Of a stretch of DNA of 34,670 nt, positions 7,017 through 15,587 are shown one piece after another (positions within the stretch are counted from its first letter, which is position 1; each line of letters opens with the position of its first letter). The notes beneath the pieces were generated by a model. It did no database searches. It was not told where the DNA came from and saw nothing but the letters and a program-made list of their open reading frames with translations. The stretch spans positions 1 through 34,670 of the forward strand of contig JALEVZ010000110.1 of the NCBI GenBank assembly GCA_022788105.1, in the 5' to 3' direction. The position numbers and the translations under genes are program-made. The DNA is from Prevotella sp. (GTDB lineage Bacteria > Bacteroidota > Bacteroidia > Bacteroidales > Bacteroidaceae).

Positions 7017-9275
7017 TTACTTCTCCTTGTCGGCAGAGGGAGGAGCGGCTTGTTTGTCGGCGCCCCACTGCTTGTTGGGATGGCGCCCCATGACGAGGAC
7101 GAGGCGACCGCCGTCCTTTATGTCGTCGTGTGAGAACCACGGCTTGTTCCACGGCTGTCCGTTGAGCGTCGCACTCTGTATGTACTTGTTCTCCGCGGAG
7201 TTGTTTTCAGCCACAATCTCAAACGTCTTGCCACTCGGAAGGGCGATAGATGCGGTTGAGAAGAGCGGGCTGCCGATGTTGTATGCAGGGAATCCCGGCG
7301 TCACAGGGTAGAATCCGAGACTTGAGAACACCACAAACGAGGTCAGACCGCCACCGTCTTCGTCGCCTGGTATGCCCATGACGTCGTTGCGGAACCATGT
7401 GCGCAGCACCTGACGCACACGCTTCTGCGTCTTCCACGGTGCACCGGCGTAGTTGTAAAGGTACGGTATGTGGAGCGAAGGTTCATTTGCCATAGTGAAC
7501 TGACCAATGTTTCCGGTCTGGTCGGGCAGCTGTTCGTAGAACTCACGCTTGCCCCGTCCCATCGGCTCTGCGAACGTCTGGTCCAGATTTTCGACAAACT
7601 TGTTGCGTCCACCCATGAGGTTTATGAGGTCAGCCATGTTGTGCTGCACGTCCCAGCGATATGTCCATCCGTTGTTTTCGTCGTATGTGTCGCGAGCGCC
7701 TATGCCTCCAGAGAAGCGGTAGTCAAACGGCTGGAGGAACTGTCCGTCCTTGTCTTTCGGGTGGAAGAACGATGTCTCAGCATTGAACAGCGTGCGGTAG
7801 TTGTGACCGAGGCGCGCATATTTGGCTGTCGAAGCACTGTCGCCGCGGAACGCTGCGATGCGCGACAGACACCATTCGTCGTAAGCTGTGCCCAGCGTCA
7901 CTGCCACAGGCTGTCTCTTCTCAAACGCCGTCACGTTAGGGTCGGTCTCCTTCTCACCCTCACGCAGTGCCGGTATGTAGCCGTGGTCGCGGTAGAACGC
8001 GTCGATCCATCCCGCCTTGTTGCCCGACCAGGGAGCGAGAGTCTTCTCCTCTATGCCTCGACGGCAGTAGTCGAAGGCTCGGTCGGCGTCCACCTTCAGA
8101 CCTTTCCACAGAGCGTCAGCCACCATTGCCACGCCGTGGTTAGAGTTCATGCGTCGTGAGTCGCCCGTTATCTCGGGGAAGGTAGGCATCCACTTTGTGC
8201 CCATCTGCTCCGCCATGCGCAGATACGACTCTATGATAGGCTCTTCCACCTCGGGAGTTATGAGGCAGCGCAGGGGGTGTGCGGCGCGGTAAGTGTCCCA
8301 AATCCAGTCGTCGGTGTAGAACGGTGTGCCCTCGTCGTTGTGCACCTTGCCGTCGTAAGCACTGAAGTAGCGGCCGTCTTCGCTAAGACATACGGGTCGC
8401 TCGAAGGTGCGATAATAAGAGGTGTAGAGCACCGTCTTCTGGTCGTCGCTGCCACCTGTGACAGCAATCTTGCCCAGCGCGGCGTTCCATGTGTCGCGTC
8501 CCTGACTCTCCACACGGTCTATGTCGAAGCCCTGCTGCTCGCGATAGAGGTTTTTGCGTGCCTGCTCCTCGCTGATAAACGACACGCCGTAGCGCAGCAT
8601 CACCTTCTCCGTGGCGTCGGGGAAGCGCAGTGCGGCACAAGCATTGTCGCCCTCTGCCACGCTGCGAGAGAGGTCTACGTGTCCGTTGGCGAGCATGCCG
8701 CCCTGTGCCGGTGCCACATTGGTCTCGGCATAGATATAGACACGTGTGCCGCGTGTCACCTGCTGCCATCCGCTTACGTGTCCGTCGACAATGCGCATGG
8801 CGCCGCGACGCGAGTTCAGCATGATGTACAGAGGCTTGTTACGCTCAAGGAAGCTAATCTCGTAGATAGCACTCTGGTGGCTTACGGCGTAGCGCGCCGC
8901 CATAGTGTTGTCTGCCATCTCGATGTCAAACGAGTAGGGAGTGATGTGTTCGTTGTCCCAGTTCATGTTCACCACGGGCTGCGGCGTGTAACCCATGTAC
9001 GGGCTTATGCTGAAGGCAGAGCGCTCGCGGTGGTTGGTCACGATGACGGGCAGACCAGCAATCAGCTCAGACGTGTAGTCGGCGCGTGCCGGATAGACAC
9101 GCAACATGCTGTTCGGCAGCTGCACGGTGGCAAATGTCGGTACGAGCAGATGGCTGATGTTGCCGATGTAGGGGTTCACATAATCGACGGGTTGCTTGTC
9201 CTGTCCCCATGCCGTGTTTGCGCCGAGAAGGGCGCACGCCAGCAGGGCGGCAGTTTTCATTCTAAGAAATCTCAT
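7017..9275 (-). CDS. GH92 family alpha-mannosidase, secreted, 752 aa
   Basis: GH92 enzymes are calcium-dependent exo-alpha-mannosidases acting mainly on N-glycans and yeast mannan. Support: a signal peptide (MKTAALLACALLGANTAWG), the N-terminal DYVNPYIGN (residues 31-39), DDWIWDTYRAAHPL mid-protein, MANEPSLHIPYLYNY with the likely catalytic acid Glu598, and GDEDGGGLTSF at 637-647 with Asp638/Asp640 as probable base residues; then GFYPVTPG and the C-terminal beta domain. Two starts are possible, ATG 9275 and ATG 9260; the second gives the cleaner signal peptide. No SusC/SusD lies beside it, so it is an orphan enzyme in this window. A -7 box on its strand lies about 150 nt upstream, giving a long leader. 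Confidence 0.95.
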   Translation of the reverse strand: MRFLRMKTAALLACALLGANTAWGQDKQPVDYVNPYIGNISHLLVPTFATVQLPNSMLRVYPARADYTSELIAGLPVIVTNHRERSAFSISPYMGYTPQPVVNMNWDNEHITPYSFDIEMADNTMAARYAVSHQSAIYEISFLERNKPLYIMLNSRRGAMRIVDGHVSGWQQVTRGTRVYIYAETNVAPAQGGMLANGHVDLSRSVAEGDNACAALRFPDATEKVMLRYGVSFISEEQARKNLYREQQGFDIDRVESQGRDTWNAALGKIAVTGGSDDQKTVLYTSYYRTFERPVCLSEDGRYFSAYDGKVHNDEGTPFYTDDWIWDTYRAAHPLRCLITPEVEEPIIESYLRMAEQMGTKWMPTFPEITGDSRRMNSNHGVAMVADALWKGLKVDADRAFDYCRRGIEEKTLAPWSGNKAGWIDAFYRDHGYIPALREGEKETDPNVTAFEKRQPVAVTLGTAYDEWCLSRIAAFRGDSASTAKYARLGHNYRTLFNAETSFFHPKDKDGQFLQPFDYRFSGGIGARDTYDENNGWTYRWDVQHNMADLINLMGGRNKFVENLDQTFAEPMGRGKREFYEQLPDQTGNIGQFTMANEPSLHIPYLYNYAGAPWKTQKRVRQVLRTWFRNDVMGIPGDEDGGGLTSFVVFSSLGFYPVTPGFPAYNIGSPLFSTASIALPSGKTFEIVAENNSAENKYIQSATLNGQPWNKPWFSHDDIKDGGRLVLVMGRHPNKQWGADKQAAPPSADKEK

Positions 9276-9421
9276 AACTGTTTGGTCTTATATAACTTTA
9301 TTTCAAGGCTTGGTTTTTACGTCTATTCAGTACATTCATTCTTGCGCCACAACGCGTTCCCATGTGCGTATAATCAATTTTTATATAAAATTGTGGTTTA
9401 CCAGCATCTTATTTGTATCTG

Positions 9422-9429
9422 CAAAATTA
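9422..9429 (-). promoter_or_regulatory. Probable -7 box for the GH92 gene
   Basis: On the minus strand the sequence reads TAATTTTG, a perfect TAnnTTTG. It would leave a leader of about 140 nt before the GH92 start. No good -33 TTTG is visible. The wider gap 9276-9934 holds this box, the two repeat arrays listed next and part of a dispersed repeat. I saw no convincing gene in it. Confidence 0.5.
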
Positions 9430-9549
9430 CAGAAAAAACCGCAATTTTGGTCATCATCACCCCTTAAAAATAAGCAGGATGCCACATTATCTCCACATTA
9501 TCTATATCACGCAAGCGCGCGACAAGGGAAAACAGACAAAGCCCCACCT

Positions 9550-9722
9550 GTCGAGTCAATCCGCGACGAAGCCCAAAAGGTAAAACCACTGCTGTCGACT
9601 CAATCCGCGACGAAGCCCAAATGACAAATTGAAAGGGCCCAAATGGCGTTGTCACTACGGCCCTTTGGCGTCGTCACTACGGCCCTTTGACGTCGCCACT
9701 ACGGCCCTTTGGCAAAACCACG
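9550..9722. repeat. Tandem array, 22-bp and 44-bp periods
   Basis: Two long copies start GTCGAGTCAATCCGCGACGA at 9550 and GTCGACTCAATCCGCGACGA at 9594, exactly 44 bp apart. They are followed by units at 9637 (23 bp), 9660, 9682 and a partial one at 9704, of the type GCCCTTTGGCGTCGTCACTA. The 9613-9714 part is copied near 13155-13253. Confidence 0.93.
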
Positions 9723-9728
9723 GGGCTT

Positions 9729-9742
9729 TTAACAGACGTTAA
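9729..9742. repeat. TTAAC inverted repeat (TTAACAGACGTTAA)
   Basis: A short imperfect palindrome, TTAAC-4 nt-GTTAA. A closely similar one (TTAACGACAGTTAA) lies upstream of the ECF sigma gene at 27579-27592. It could be an operator or a chance AT-rich match. Confidence 0.3.
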
Positions 9743-9790
9743 GAAAAGATGTAAGTAAAAACAGAGGAATAACTATTAATTGTAAGAAAA

Positions 9791-9856
9791 AACCTCTCCA
9801 ACTCAACGGAAACCCCTCTCCAACTCAACGGAAGCCCCTCTCCAACTCTCCCCGCC
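9791..9856. repeat. Tandem array, 22-bp period, 3 units
   Basis: Units begin at 9791, 9813 and 9835 and share CCTCTCCAACTC; the first two continue with AACGGAA. The last unit runs into the CTCTCCCC/GGGGAGAG hairpin at 9846-9864, where the dispersed repeat described next begins. Confidence 0.9.
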
Positions 9857-9942
9857 GGGGAGAGGGCTGGTTTGTTAGCGGTCTTCCCACTGGCGTCTGC
9901 TTTTTTACCTTTTTACCCTTTTACCTTTTTACCTTTAAAAGC
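9846..9942. repeat. Dispersed repeat, copy 1 of about 97 bp
   Basis: It starts with an 8-bp hairpin (CTCTCCCC, GCC, GGGGAGAG), passes through CACTGGCGTCTGC (9888-9900), then has a run of TTTTTACC-type units and ends TTTAAAAGC. From 9901 to 9942 it matches 21463-21504 base for base. The stop codon of the MutS-like gene (9935-9937, minus strand) lies inside this repeat. Confidence 0.9.
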
Positions 9943-11734
9943 CCTTTTCTTTCCCTTTCAACTTCTGCTTCAGCAGGAACGTCGCGTTTTGGTTTCGCGC
10001 CACGCCAGGCGTTATCTTATAAGAATAAGTGACGTCGGTGCCCAGCTCAATCTCAAAGCACCAGTTAGCGAAACGCTGCGGCTCGTCGTCTGCGATGCGC
10101 GAGAGTTCGAGGTCGTGAGTAGCTATGATGCCCGTCACGTCGCGCTGCGCGATGTATTCAAGGAACATACGCGAGCCGTCAAGCTTGTCGACAGAGTTGG
10201 TGCCTTTAAGTATTTCGTCAAGAATAATGAGCGTGTGCGGATGACCGTCGCAGTAGTCTATGAGTTGCTCCAGGCGCAGCAGCTCGGCGTTGAAGTAGCT
10301 TATACCACGCGAGAGATCATCGGTCGTACGCATGCTTGTAAACAATGTGAAGCGCGACAGACGCAACCCATCTGCCGCCACGGGCATGCCGCAGACCGCC
10401 AATAGCCAGTTTATGCCTATGGACCGTAGGAACGTGCTCTTCCCCGCCATGTTGGCGCCCGTCACGATGTAGTAGTGTCGGTCGGCGATGTAGAAGTCGT
10501 TGCCCACCGCCCGTGCGCCGAGGAACGGATGGCGCAGCCCGCGCGCCTCGTAGCACACGCCGCCGCAGTCTGCCACCTCTGCCCTCACGCCCTGCGGAGT
10601 GTTGTATGCATATGTCGCCATAGACACGAGCGCGTCGGTGCTGCTCACCGCCTCCGTCCAGCGGTCCATGCTCAGCGCGAAGCCCTTCTGCCAGCGTGCG
10701 AAACGTCGCAGGAGGAAGAAGTCGTTGAGAAGGAACATGTCAAAGATAATCAGTCCAAGCACATTGCCACGTCGGTCGAGCGCCTTCACAATCTGTCCTG
10801 CCTCGTGAAACGCCGCCACGGCACCCGCCACCTCGTCGCGCAACTGCCGCAGCATGTCGCTCGTGGGCTGCAGCGAGGCGATGTGTGCCACCACGCGCAC
10901 GAATGTTCCAATCTGTTCCTGCAACTTGCCAGCAGCGCGTGACGCCTCCATGAGGGTGGCGTGACACAGTCCGAGCACCGCCGCGAGCACTGCGATGCCA
11001 CCCACCACAGCCACGCTCGAAGGCATGGAGGTGGTGGCAGCAAGCACTATCGTTGCAAGGAAAGCGCCGAGGGCGACCAGTGCCAGGACCAGCGTTAGGG
11101 GCGAAAGCACCCACCGTCCCACCTTCACCGACGCCACCCCATGCAGGGCACGCACCACAGCGGCGGTGTCGACCTTTGCCGCCACGCCCTCCGCGCAATA
11201 CTCCTTGCGCCAGTCCGTCTGCGTCGCCAGCTCGGCGATGGCGTCTGCCTGTGCGTCAATGGTGTCGAGTTGCGGGGCAGAGAGCATCGTGGCGAGGCGG
11301 TCGCTGCCACCTGTCGTCACGGTGCGGCAGATGCGGTGGTAAAGGCTCTGTGGTCCGAACACGTCGATGTCGAACGCGAACGGATGACGCGCATCGGCGT
11401 AGCGGCGTCCGTCGTCAAACGCCCTGAACGTGCCGTCGAGGTAGTCGCGCTCCCTCACACACACCTCACGCAGCGCCTCCAACCGCTCCCTGCGCCCGTC
11501 GTTGCGCTCGTCCATGCGGCGTACCACGACGTATGCCACCACCGACAGCAGCGCCGCCGCCAACGGCGACAGCCCTGTGGTGCTGACGGTGTATAGCGCC
11601 ACGAAGCCGATGGCTATGGCGAAGAACGCTATTTCGCCTGTTATGAAGAGTCGTCCGCGGCGTCGCAGCACGGCGATACGGGTGTCATAAAACGCGATGT
11701 GGGTGTCGTAATATTGTTTTGGAGATGGGTTCAT
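9935..11734 (-). CDS. Membrane-anchored MutS-family ATPase, 599 aa
   Basis: The C-terminal half is a MutS-type ATPase: Walker A GANMAGKST at 426-434, the R-T-T-D-D-L region near 469-474, Walker B LIILDE at 502-507 followed by KGTNS, and His540 in ATHD. Unlike mismatch-repair MutS it has no mismatch-recognition domain. Instead it has two hydrophobic hairpins (about residues 30-72 and 210-259), so it should sit in the inner membrane with the ATPase in the cytoplasm. The GTG at 11755 would add seven residues but falls before the transcription start implied by the -7 box at 11760-11767; ATG 11734 is preferred. Similar proteins occur widely in Bacteroidota, usually labelled MutS; the function is not established as far as I know. 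It is transcribed alone. Confidence 0.9.
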   Translation of the reverse strand: MNPSPKQYYDTHIAFYDTRIAVLRRRGRLFITGEIAFFAIAIGFVALYTVSTTGLSPLAAALLSVVAYVVVRRMDERNDGRRERLEALREVCVRERDYLDGTFRAFDDGRRYADARHPFAFDIDVFGPQSLYHRICRTVTTGGSDRLATMLSAPQLDTIDAQADAIAELATQTDWRKEYCAEGVAAKVDTAAVVRALHGVASVKVGRWVLSPLTLVLALVALGAFLATIVLAATTSMPSSVAVVGGIAVLAAVLGLCHATLMEASRAAGKLQEQIGTFVRVVAHIASLQPTSDMLRQLRDEVAGAVAAFHEAGQIVKALDRRGNVLGLIIFDMFLLNDFFLLRRFARWQKGFALSMDRWTEAVSSTDALVSMATYAYNTPQGVRAEVADCGGVCYEARGLRHPFLGARAVGNDFYIADRHYYIVTGANMAGKSTFLRSIGINWLLAVCGMPVAADGLRLSRFTLFTSMRTTDDLSRGISYFNAELLRLEQLIDYCDGHPHTLIILDEILKGTNSVDKLDGSRMFLEYIAQRDVTGIIATHDLELSRIADDEPQRFANWCFEIELGTDVTYSYKITPGVARNQNATFLLKQKLKGKEKGF

Positions 11735-11759
11735 ATTATAAAAAAGCTGTTTCACGCCG

Positions 11760-11767
11760 CAAAATTA
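11760..11767 (-). promoter_or_regulatory. -7 box for the MutS-like gene, decides its start
   Basis: On the minus strand it reads TAATTTTG, a perfect TAnnTTTG. Transcription should begin near 11753, just downstream of the GTG at 11755 and about 20 nt before ATG 11734, which makes the ATG the usable start. Confidence 0.6.
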
Positions 11768-11860
11768 CAAAAAAAGGCTGCAACAAGAGGTTTAGAGCCT
11801 TTCCCACAAGACATTATTTAATATTTATTCCTTTCTCTTCACACATTCAAGAAAAAAGCG

Positions 11861-11868
11861 TAAATTTG
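11861..11868 (+). promoter_or_regulatory. -7 box for the thioredoxin-like lipoprotein gene
   Basis: TAAATTTG is a perfect match to TAnnTTTG and lies 32 nt before the ATG at 11901. No strong -33 TTTG is seen. Confidence 0.6.
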
Positions 11869-11900
11869 CAGCACATAACCGAAAAATCAAGACAATCAGC

Positions 11901-13067
11901 ATGAATATAAAGTCAATTTTGGCCGCAGCCGCAGTGGCAACGGCAGTCATGGGCATAAGCTCATGCACAGAAAAGAAATTCCATGTGGAAGGCACCATCA
12001 CCGGTGCAAAAGACTCCACGCTCTACTTTGAGAACATGAGCCTCAGCGGACCCGTAGCCCTCGACTCTGTAAAGCTCGGCGACGACGGCACGTTCAGCTT
12101 CGCAGCAGCGACAGGCGGCGCACCAGAGTTTTACCGTCTGCGCATAGCAGGACAAATCATCAACATCGCTGCCGACTCCACCGAGACCATCGGCATAAAG
12201 GCACAATACCCCGCCATGGCGACAGACTACGAGGTGACAGGCTCTGACGACTGCGCCACCATAAAGAAGCTGGCACTCATGCAGATGGGTTTGCAGGCAC
12301 AGGTCAACGCCATCGCGCAGTCGCCGGCACTGGGTGTCGACGCCGTTGCCGACAGCATAGACGTCGTGGTGGAGCGCTACAAGAACGAGGTGAAGCTCAA
12401 CTACATATTCAAAGAGCCGATGAAGGCGTCGTCATACTTCGCGCTGTTCCAGACCATCAGCCTCGGAAACATGTCGTCGCTCATCTTCAATCCGCGCAAC
12501 AGCGAAGAAGACGTGAAGGTGTTTGCCGCCGTAGCGACCAGCTGGGACACATACTTCCCTAAGGCAGAGCGTGGCGAGAACCTCCACAACATAGCGCTTG
12601 AAGGCATGAAGAACGTGCGCATCATACGCTCGAAGCAGGCACAGTCCATCGACCCGAGCAAGGTATCGACCACTGGCATCATAGACATCACGCTGCCCGA
12701 CAACCACGGCAACATGCGTTCGCTCTCACAGCTCAAGGGCAAGGTGGTGATGCTCGACTTCCATCTCTTCGCCAGCGAGCAGAGCACAAAGCGCATTATG
12801 ATGATGCGCGATCTTTACAACAAATACCACGCACAGGGCTTTGAGATATACCAGGTGAGCGTAGACCCCGACGAGCACTTCTGGAAGACACAGACCGCCG
12901 CCCTGCCGTGGATCAGCGTGCGTGCCGACGAAGACCATCAGGGTGTGCTGACGGGCTACAACGTGCAGCAGATTCCTACCTTCTTCCTCATCACACGCGA
13001 CAACAACATCAGCAAGCGTGACCTGCAAATCAAAGACATAGACGCAGCCATCAAGGCGCTGCTGTAG
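11901..13067 (+). CDS. DUF4369 / thioredoxin-like lipoprotein lacking CXXC, 388 aa
   Basis: A signal peptide with lipobox ISSC places the lipidated Cys at residue 22. Residues about 25-120 look like DUF4369 (FHVEGTITGAKDSTLYFENM), a helical middle follows, and residues about 255-388 form a thioredoxin/AhpC-TSA-like domain (LPDNHGNMRSLSQLKGKVVMLDF). Where thioredoxins have WCGPC, this protein has FASEQSTKR (290-298), so both redox cysteines are gone; Gln294 and Lys297 take their places. The cis-proline loop (QQIPTFFL, Pro359) is kept. Family members of this layout are periplasmic thiol-disulfide oxidoreductases, but this one cannot do that chemistry, and may bind rather than reduce its partner. 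It is monocistronic, with its own -7 box and terminator. Confidence 0.92.
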   Translation: MNIKSILAAAAVATAVMGISSCTEKKFHVEGTITGAKDSTLYFENMSLSGPVALDSVKLGDDGTFSFAAATGGAPEFYRLRIAGQIINIAADSTETIGIKAQYPAMATDYEVTGSDDCATIKKLALMQMGLQAQVNAIAQSPALGVDAVADSIDVVVERYKNEVKLNYIFKEPMKASSYFALFQTISLGNMSSLIFNPRNSEEDVKVFAAVATSWDTYFPKAERGENLHNIALEGMKNVRIIRSKQAQSIDPSKVSTTGIIDITLPDNHGNMRSLSQLKGKVVMLDFHLFASEQSTKRIMMMRDLYNKYHAQGFEIYQVSVDPDEHFWKTQTAALPWISVRADEDHQGVLTGYNVQQIPTFFLITRDNNISKRDLQIKDIDAAIKALL

Positions 13068-13083
13068 ACCATACCCCACACAG

Positions 13084-13126
13084 ACCGGCCCTGCTTATCA
13101 ACGCGATAGGCAGGGCCGGTTTTATT
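13084..13126 (+). terminator. Terminator of the thioredoxin-like gene
   Basis: An 11-bp perfect stem (ACCGGCCCTGC at 13084-13094, complement at 13110-13120) with a 15-nt loop, followed by TTTTATTAT. It starts 16 nt after the stop codon. Confidence 0.9.
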
Positions 13127-13154
13127 ATACGCACCCCCTGTTTTTGCGACTACG

Positions 13155-13253
13155 CCCAAGTGACAAAATGAAAGGGACCTTTTGGCGTCCTCACTACGGC
13201 CCTTTGGCGTCGTCACTACGGCCCTTTGACGTCGTCACTACGGCCCTTTGGGG
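13155..13253. repeat. Tandem array, 22-bp period, related to the one at 9613-9714
   Basis: Units begin at 13176 (23 bp), 13199, 13221 and 13243 (partial), of the type GCCCTTTGGCGTCGTCACTA. The leading part (CCCAAGTGACAAAATGAAAG) also matches 9615 onward with few changes, so the whole block of about 100 bp exists twice. It lies between two convergent terminators in the 330-bp gap 13068-13397, which holds no gene. Confidence 0.93.
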
Positions 13254-13297
13254 AAATCAGGGTGATTTGCTGAAATATCAAAAAATAGTGTAAGAAA

Positions 13298-13337
13298 AAC
13301 GGGGAAAAACCTGACACTGTGCAGGCTTTTCCCCGTT
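13298..13337 (-). terminator. Terminator of the GH27 gene (minus strand)
   Basis: A 16-bp stem with a single G-T wobble (AACGGGGAAAAGCCTG on the minus strand), an 8-nt loop, and a T run on the minus-strand side (13298 down to 13295). Confidence 0.88.
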
Positions 13338-13397
13338 TATGGTTTACACCGCGCTTTCTGCGGTCTTCGTCTTATGTGGCGCTACGCGCCGATGGAT

Positions 13398-15398
13398 TTA
13401 CTTGCAAGGTGTCACCTTCACAAACTTCACGCCGTGGTAGGGCACCTCGGTGCGGAACTTGCCCGACACCTCTCCGAGATCTTGCTGACGCCACAGGTCG
13501 CGCACAGTGGCTTTGCCCTTTATGCCGAGCTGCTTGAGGTTAAGCTCCATGCTGTAGTCGCGCAGCTGCATTGCCTCTGCGTCGTTCTGGTCCCAGAGCA
13601 CGAAGTAGGGGTCTACATGGAAGAGTCCTACGGCGTAGGAGCCGTCGTGCAGCTTCTTGGTCCATATCTGTCCGTTCTTCACGATGGTCTTCTTTGCAGG
13701 CATCACCAGCGGGTCTTGGTTCACGGCAAGCACCTCGTTGTTGGTCAGCAGGTTCATGGTGAAGTCGTCGACGTCTGCCATGTCGCAACCGATGAGCAGC
13801 GGAGCAGAGAGCAGACACCACAGCGAGATGTGCGAGTACTGCTCGTCGGGGGTCAGTGCCGAGTCGTGGAGCTTGCCCCATGGCTTGCCGAGGCGTCCCA
13901 CCACGAGCATGTCGGGGTCGTTGTTGCGTCCGGGTGCTGTCGCCTCGGCGCACACGTCCTGGAATGTGCCGATAGCGGTCACCACGTTCCACTCGTCAGT
14001 GATGTCGCGAGTGGTACGCCACTGGTTGCCACCAGCCTCTGCTCCCCAGTTCCATACGTTCGGCGCACCGTAGCCCACGCAGTAGACGATGTCGCGGTCT
14101 ACCTTGTCGAGGGCATTTCTCATCACGATATACGGCTCCTGTATGGTCTTCTCCTCAGAGTTGCGCTCTATTTCGAGGTAGCCGCAGTAGTCATATTTCA
14201 GGTAGTCCACACCCCAGTTTGCCCATGTCTTGGCGTCTATCTCCTCGTGCTGATAGCTTCCTACATGTCCGCCGCAGGTGGTGGCACCGGGCGACGAGTA
14301 TATGCCGAACTTCAGACCCTGGCTGTGGATGTAGTCGCTCAGTGCCTTGAAGTCGGGGAATTTGTCGTTGGACAGTATCTCACCGTTGGCGCTACGCTCT
14401 GGCGCTTCCCAGCCGTCGTCGATGTTGACGTACTCCCAGCCGTAAGAGTGGAGCTTGCTGTTCATCAGCTTAGCGGCGTCTCTCACCTTCTGGTCGTCAA
14501 CAGAGAGTGCCCAGCAGTTCCAACTGTTCCAGCCCATAGTAGGTGTGAGGGCTATGTCTTTGCCTATCTTGACGGTCACTTCCTTCTTTGCGCTGCCCTT
14601 GCTGTTGCTGGCAGTGAGTGTCACCTTGTAGTCGCCAACCTGTGTCGCCTTGCCGGTGATGTGGCCGGTGGCATGGTCGATGGTCACACCAGCAGGCAGT
14701 CCGGTGGCTTCGAAGGTCATAGGACGGTCGCCCGTGGCCATAACAGACCACAGAAACGGGTTGCCGGGACGTGCACCAAACACCAACGGGTTGTTGATGA
14801 CGGGCGTTGCGGGAGCGGGAGGGGTAAGTATGTATTTCTTTTTGGCTACGGGTGCTGCCCACACGGGTATGGGTTTCACCTCGCCACGGGTCTCTATCTT
14901 CACGTTGAGCCAGTCGGCATGGTCGTACATGATGCCGTCGCCACACTCTTCGACGAGCAGCAACACTTTGTCGACACCCTTCAGGCTGACGTTGAAAGGC
15001 TTGACGGGGTCGCCTTTTTTCATCACACCGCTCTTCCAAACCACCTTGCGGTCGGCGAGAATCTTGAACTGGAGTTTTCCTGCGAAGAGGTTTTTGTCGT
15101 CGGCACCAGCGAGTCCAGAGATGGACACAGCGTCGCCATTAAGCTCGTAGAGCATACGGCTGATGGAGTGAACGCCAAGTCCGCGGTCGTAGACCACGTC
15201 GTTGACGGTCAGCGGAGAGAGCACAACAGACTGATTGATGGTCACTGTTCCCCAGTCCTGCACGTAGCATGGGCTTGCTCCAAGCTCGTCAAGCCACACT
15301 TCTTTAACTGGAGATTTGTCGAAAGAGCACATGAAGCTCCCGGCAAAGGCCATAACACCCAGGAGGGCAATGTCCTTAATTTTCTTTCTAATGTTCAT
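13398..15398 (-). CDS. GH27 alpha-galactosidase with N-terminal NPCBM and Ig-like domains, 666 aa
   Basis: It removes terminal alpha-linked galactose from glycans. A signal peptide or anchor covers residues 1-24; a lipobox is not clear, though Cys24 in SFMC is possible. Residues about 30-170 resemble an NPCBM carbohydrate-binding domain (VYDRGLGVHS, VLLLVEECGDG). Residues about 195-278 resemble a putative Ig domain of the He_PIG type (ATGLPAGVTIDHATGHITG). The GH27 barrel begins at PTMGWNSWN (286-294), with YVNIDDGW (323-330), the nucleophile Asp403 in KYDYC and the acid/base Asp496 in NNDPDML, and ends in a beta-sandwich domain. Start at ATG 15398, stop at 13398-13400, own terminator downstream. 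No SusC/SusD is adjacent. A secreted esterase lies upstream on the same strand and may be co-expressed. Confidence 0.95.
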   Translation of the reverse strand: MNIRKKIKDIALLGVMAFAGSFMCSFDKSPVKEVWLDELGASPCYVQDWGTVTINQSVVLSPLTVNDVVYDRGLGVHSISRMLYELNGDAVSISGLAGADDKNLFAGKLQFKILADRKVVWKSGVMKKGDPVKPFNVSLKGVDKVLLLVEECGDGIMYDHADWLNVKIETRGEVKPIPVWAAPVAKKKYILTPPAPATPVINNPLVFGARPGNPFLWSVMATGDRPMTFEATGLPAGVTIDHATGHITGKATQVGDYKVTLTASNSKGSAKKEVTVKIGKDIALTPTMGWNSWNCWALSVDDQKVRDAAKLMNSKLHSYGWEYVNIDDGWEAPERSANGEILSNDKFPDFKALSDYIHSQGLKFGIYSSPGATTCGGHVGSYQHEEIDAKTWANWGVDYLKYDYCGYLEIERNSEEKTIQEPYIVMRNALDKVDRDIVYCVGYGAPNVWNWGAEAGGNQWRTTRDITDEWNVVTAIGTFQDVCAEATAPGRNNDPDMLVVGRLGKPWGKLHDSALTPDEQYSHISLWCLLSAPLLIGCDMADVDDFTMNLLTNNEVLAVNQDPLVMPAKKTIVKNGQIWTKKLHDGSYAVGLFHVDPYFVLWDQNDAEAMQLRDYSMELNLKQLGIKGKATVRDLWRQQDLGEVSGKFRTEVPYHGVKFVKVTPCK

Positions 15399-15482
15399 TA
15401 AGTTTTAAATTTATTAGTTTGATATTAATGGTTCACTAACGTGCGAATGGTTTGCGGTAGGTAGTGGTAGATTATTTCAAGA

Positions 15483-15582
15483 GGCAGCGCTGCTTGTCTT
15501 TAAAGGCAGTGCTGTCCGTTTTTAGGGGCGGTGCTGTCCGTCTTTAGGGGCAGTGCTGTCTGTTTCTAAAGACAGCACTGCC
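15483..15582. repeat. Tandem array, 22-bp period, 4.5 units
   Basis: Units begin at 15483, 15505, 15527 and 15549, each of the type GGCAGTGCTGTCCGTTTTTA, then an inverted half unit GACAGCACTGCC at 15571-15582. The array fills the gap between the esterase stop and the GH27 start. Confidence 0.93.
15549..15582 (-). terminator. Hairpin after the esterase gene, built from array units
   Basis: The last direct unit (GGCAGTGCTGTC, 15549-15560) and the inverted half unit (15571-15582) form a perfect 12-bp stem with a 10-nt loop, starting 5 nt past the esterase stop. No T run follows on the minus strand, so it may protect the mRNA end rather than terminate by itself. Confidence 0.5.
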
Positions 15583-15587
15583 AATTA

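Noticed and set aside
8277..9467. A 396-codon plus-strand frame antisense to the GH92 gene
   Set aside because: Same reason: the minus strand has clear GH92 motifs; this frame has none and lacks a promoter or ribosome-site context.
13374..15401. A 675-codon open frame on the plus strand, fully antisense to the GH27 gene
   Set aside because: GH27 has catalytic residues, domain order, signal peptide and terminator on the minus strand. The antisense frame has no signal, no recognisable motif and is full of Val/His/Cys runs typical of a reverse-complement shadow.
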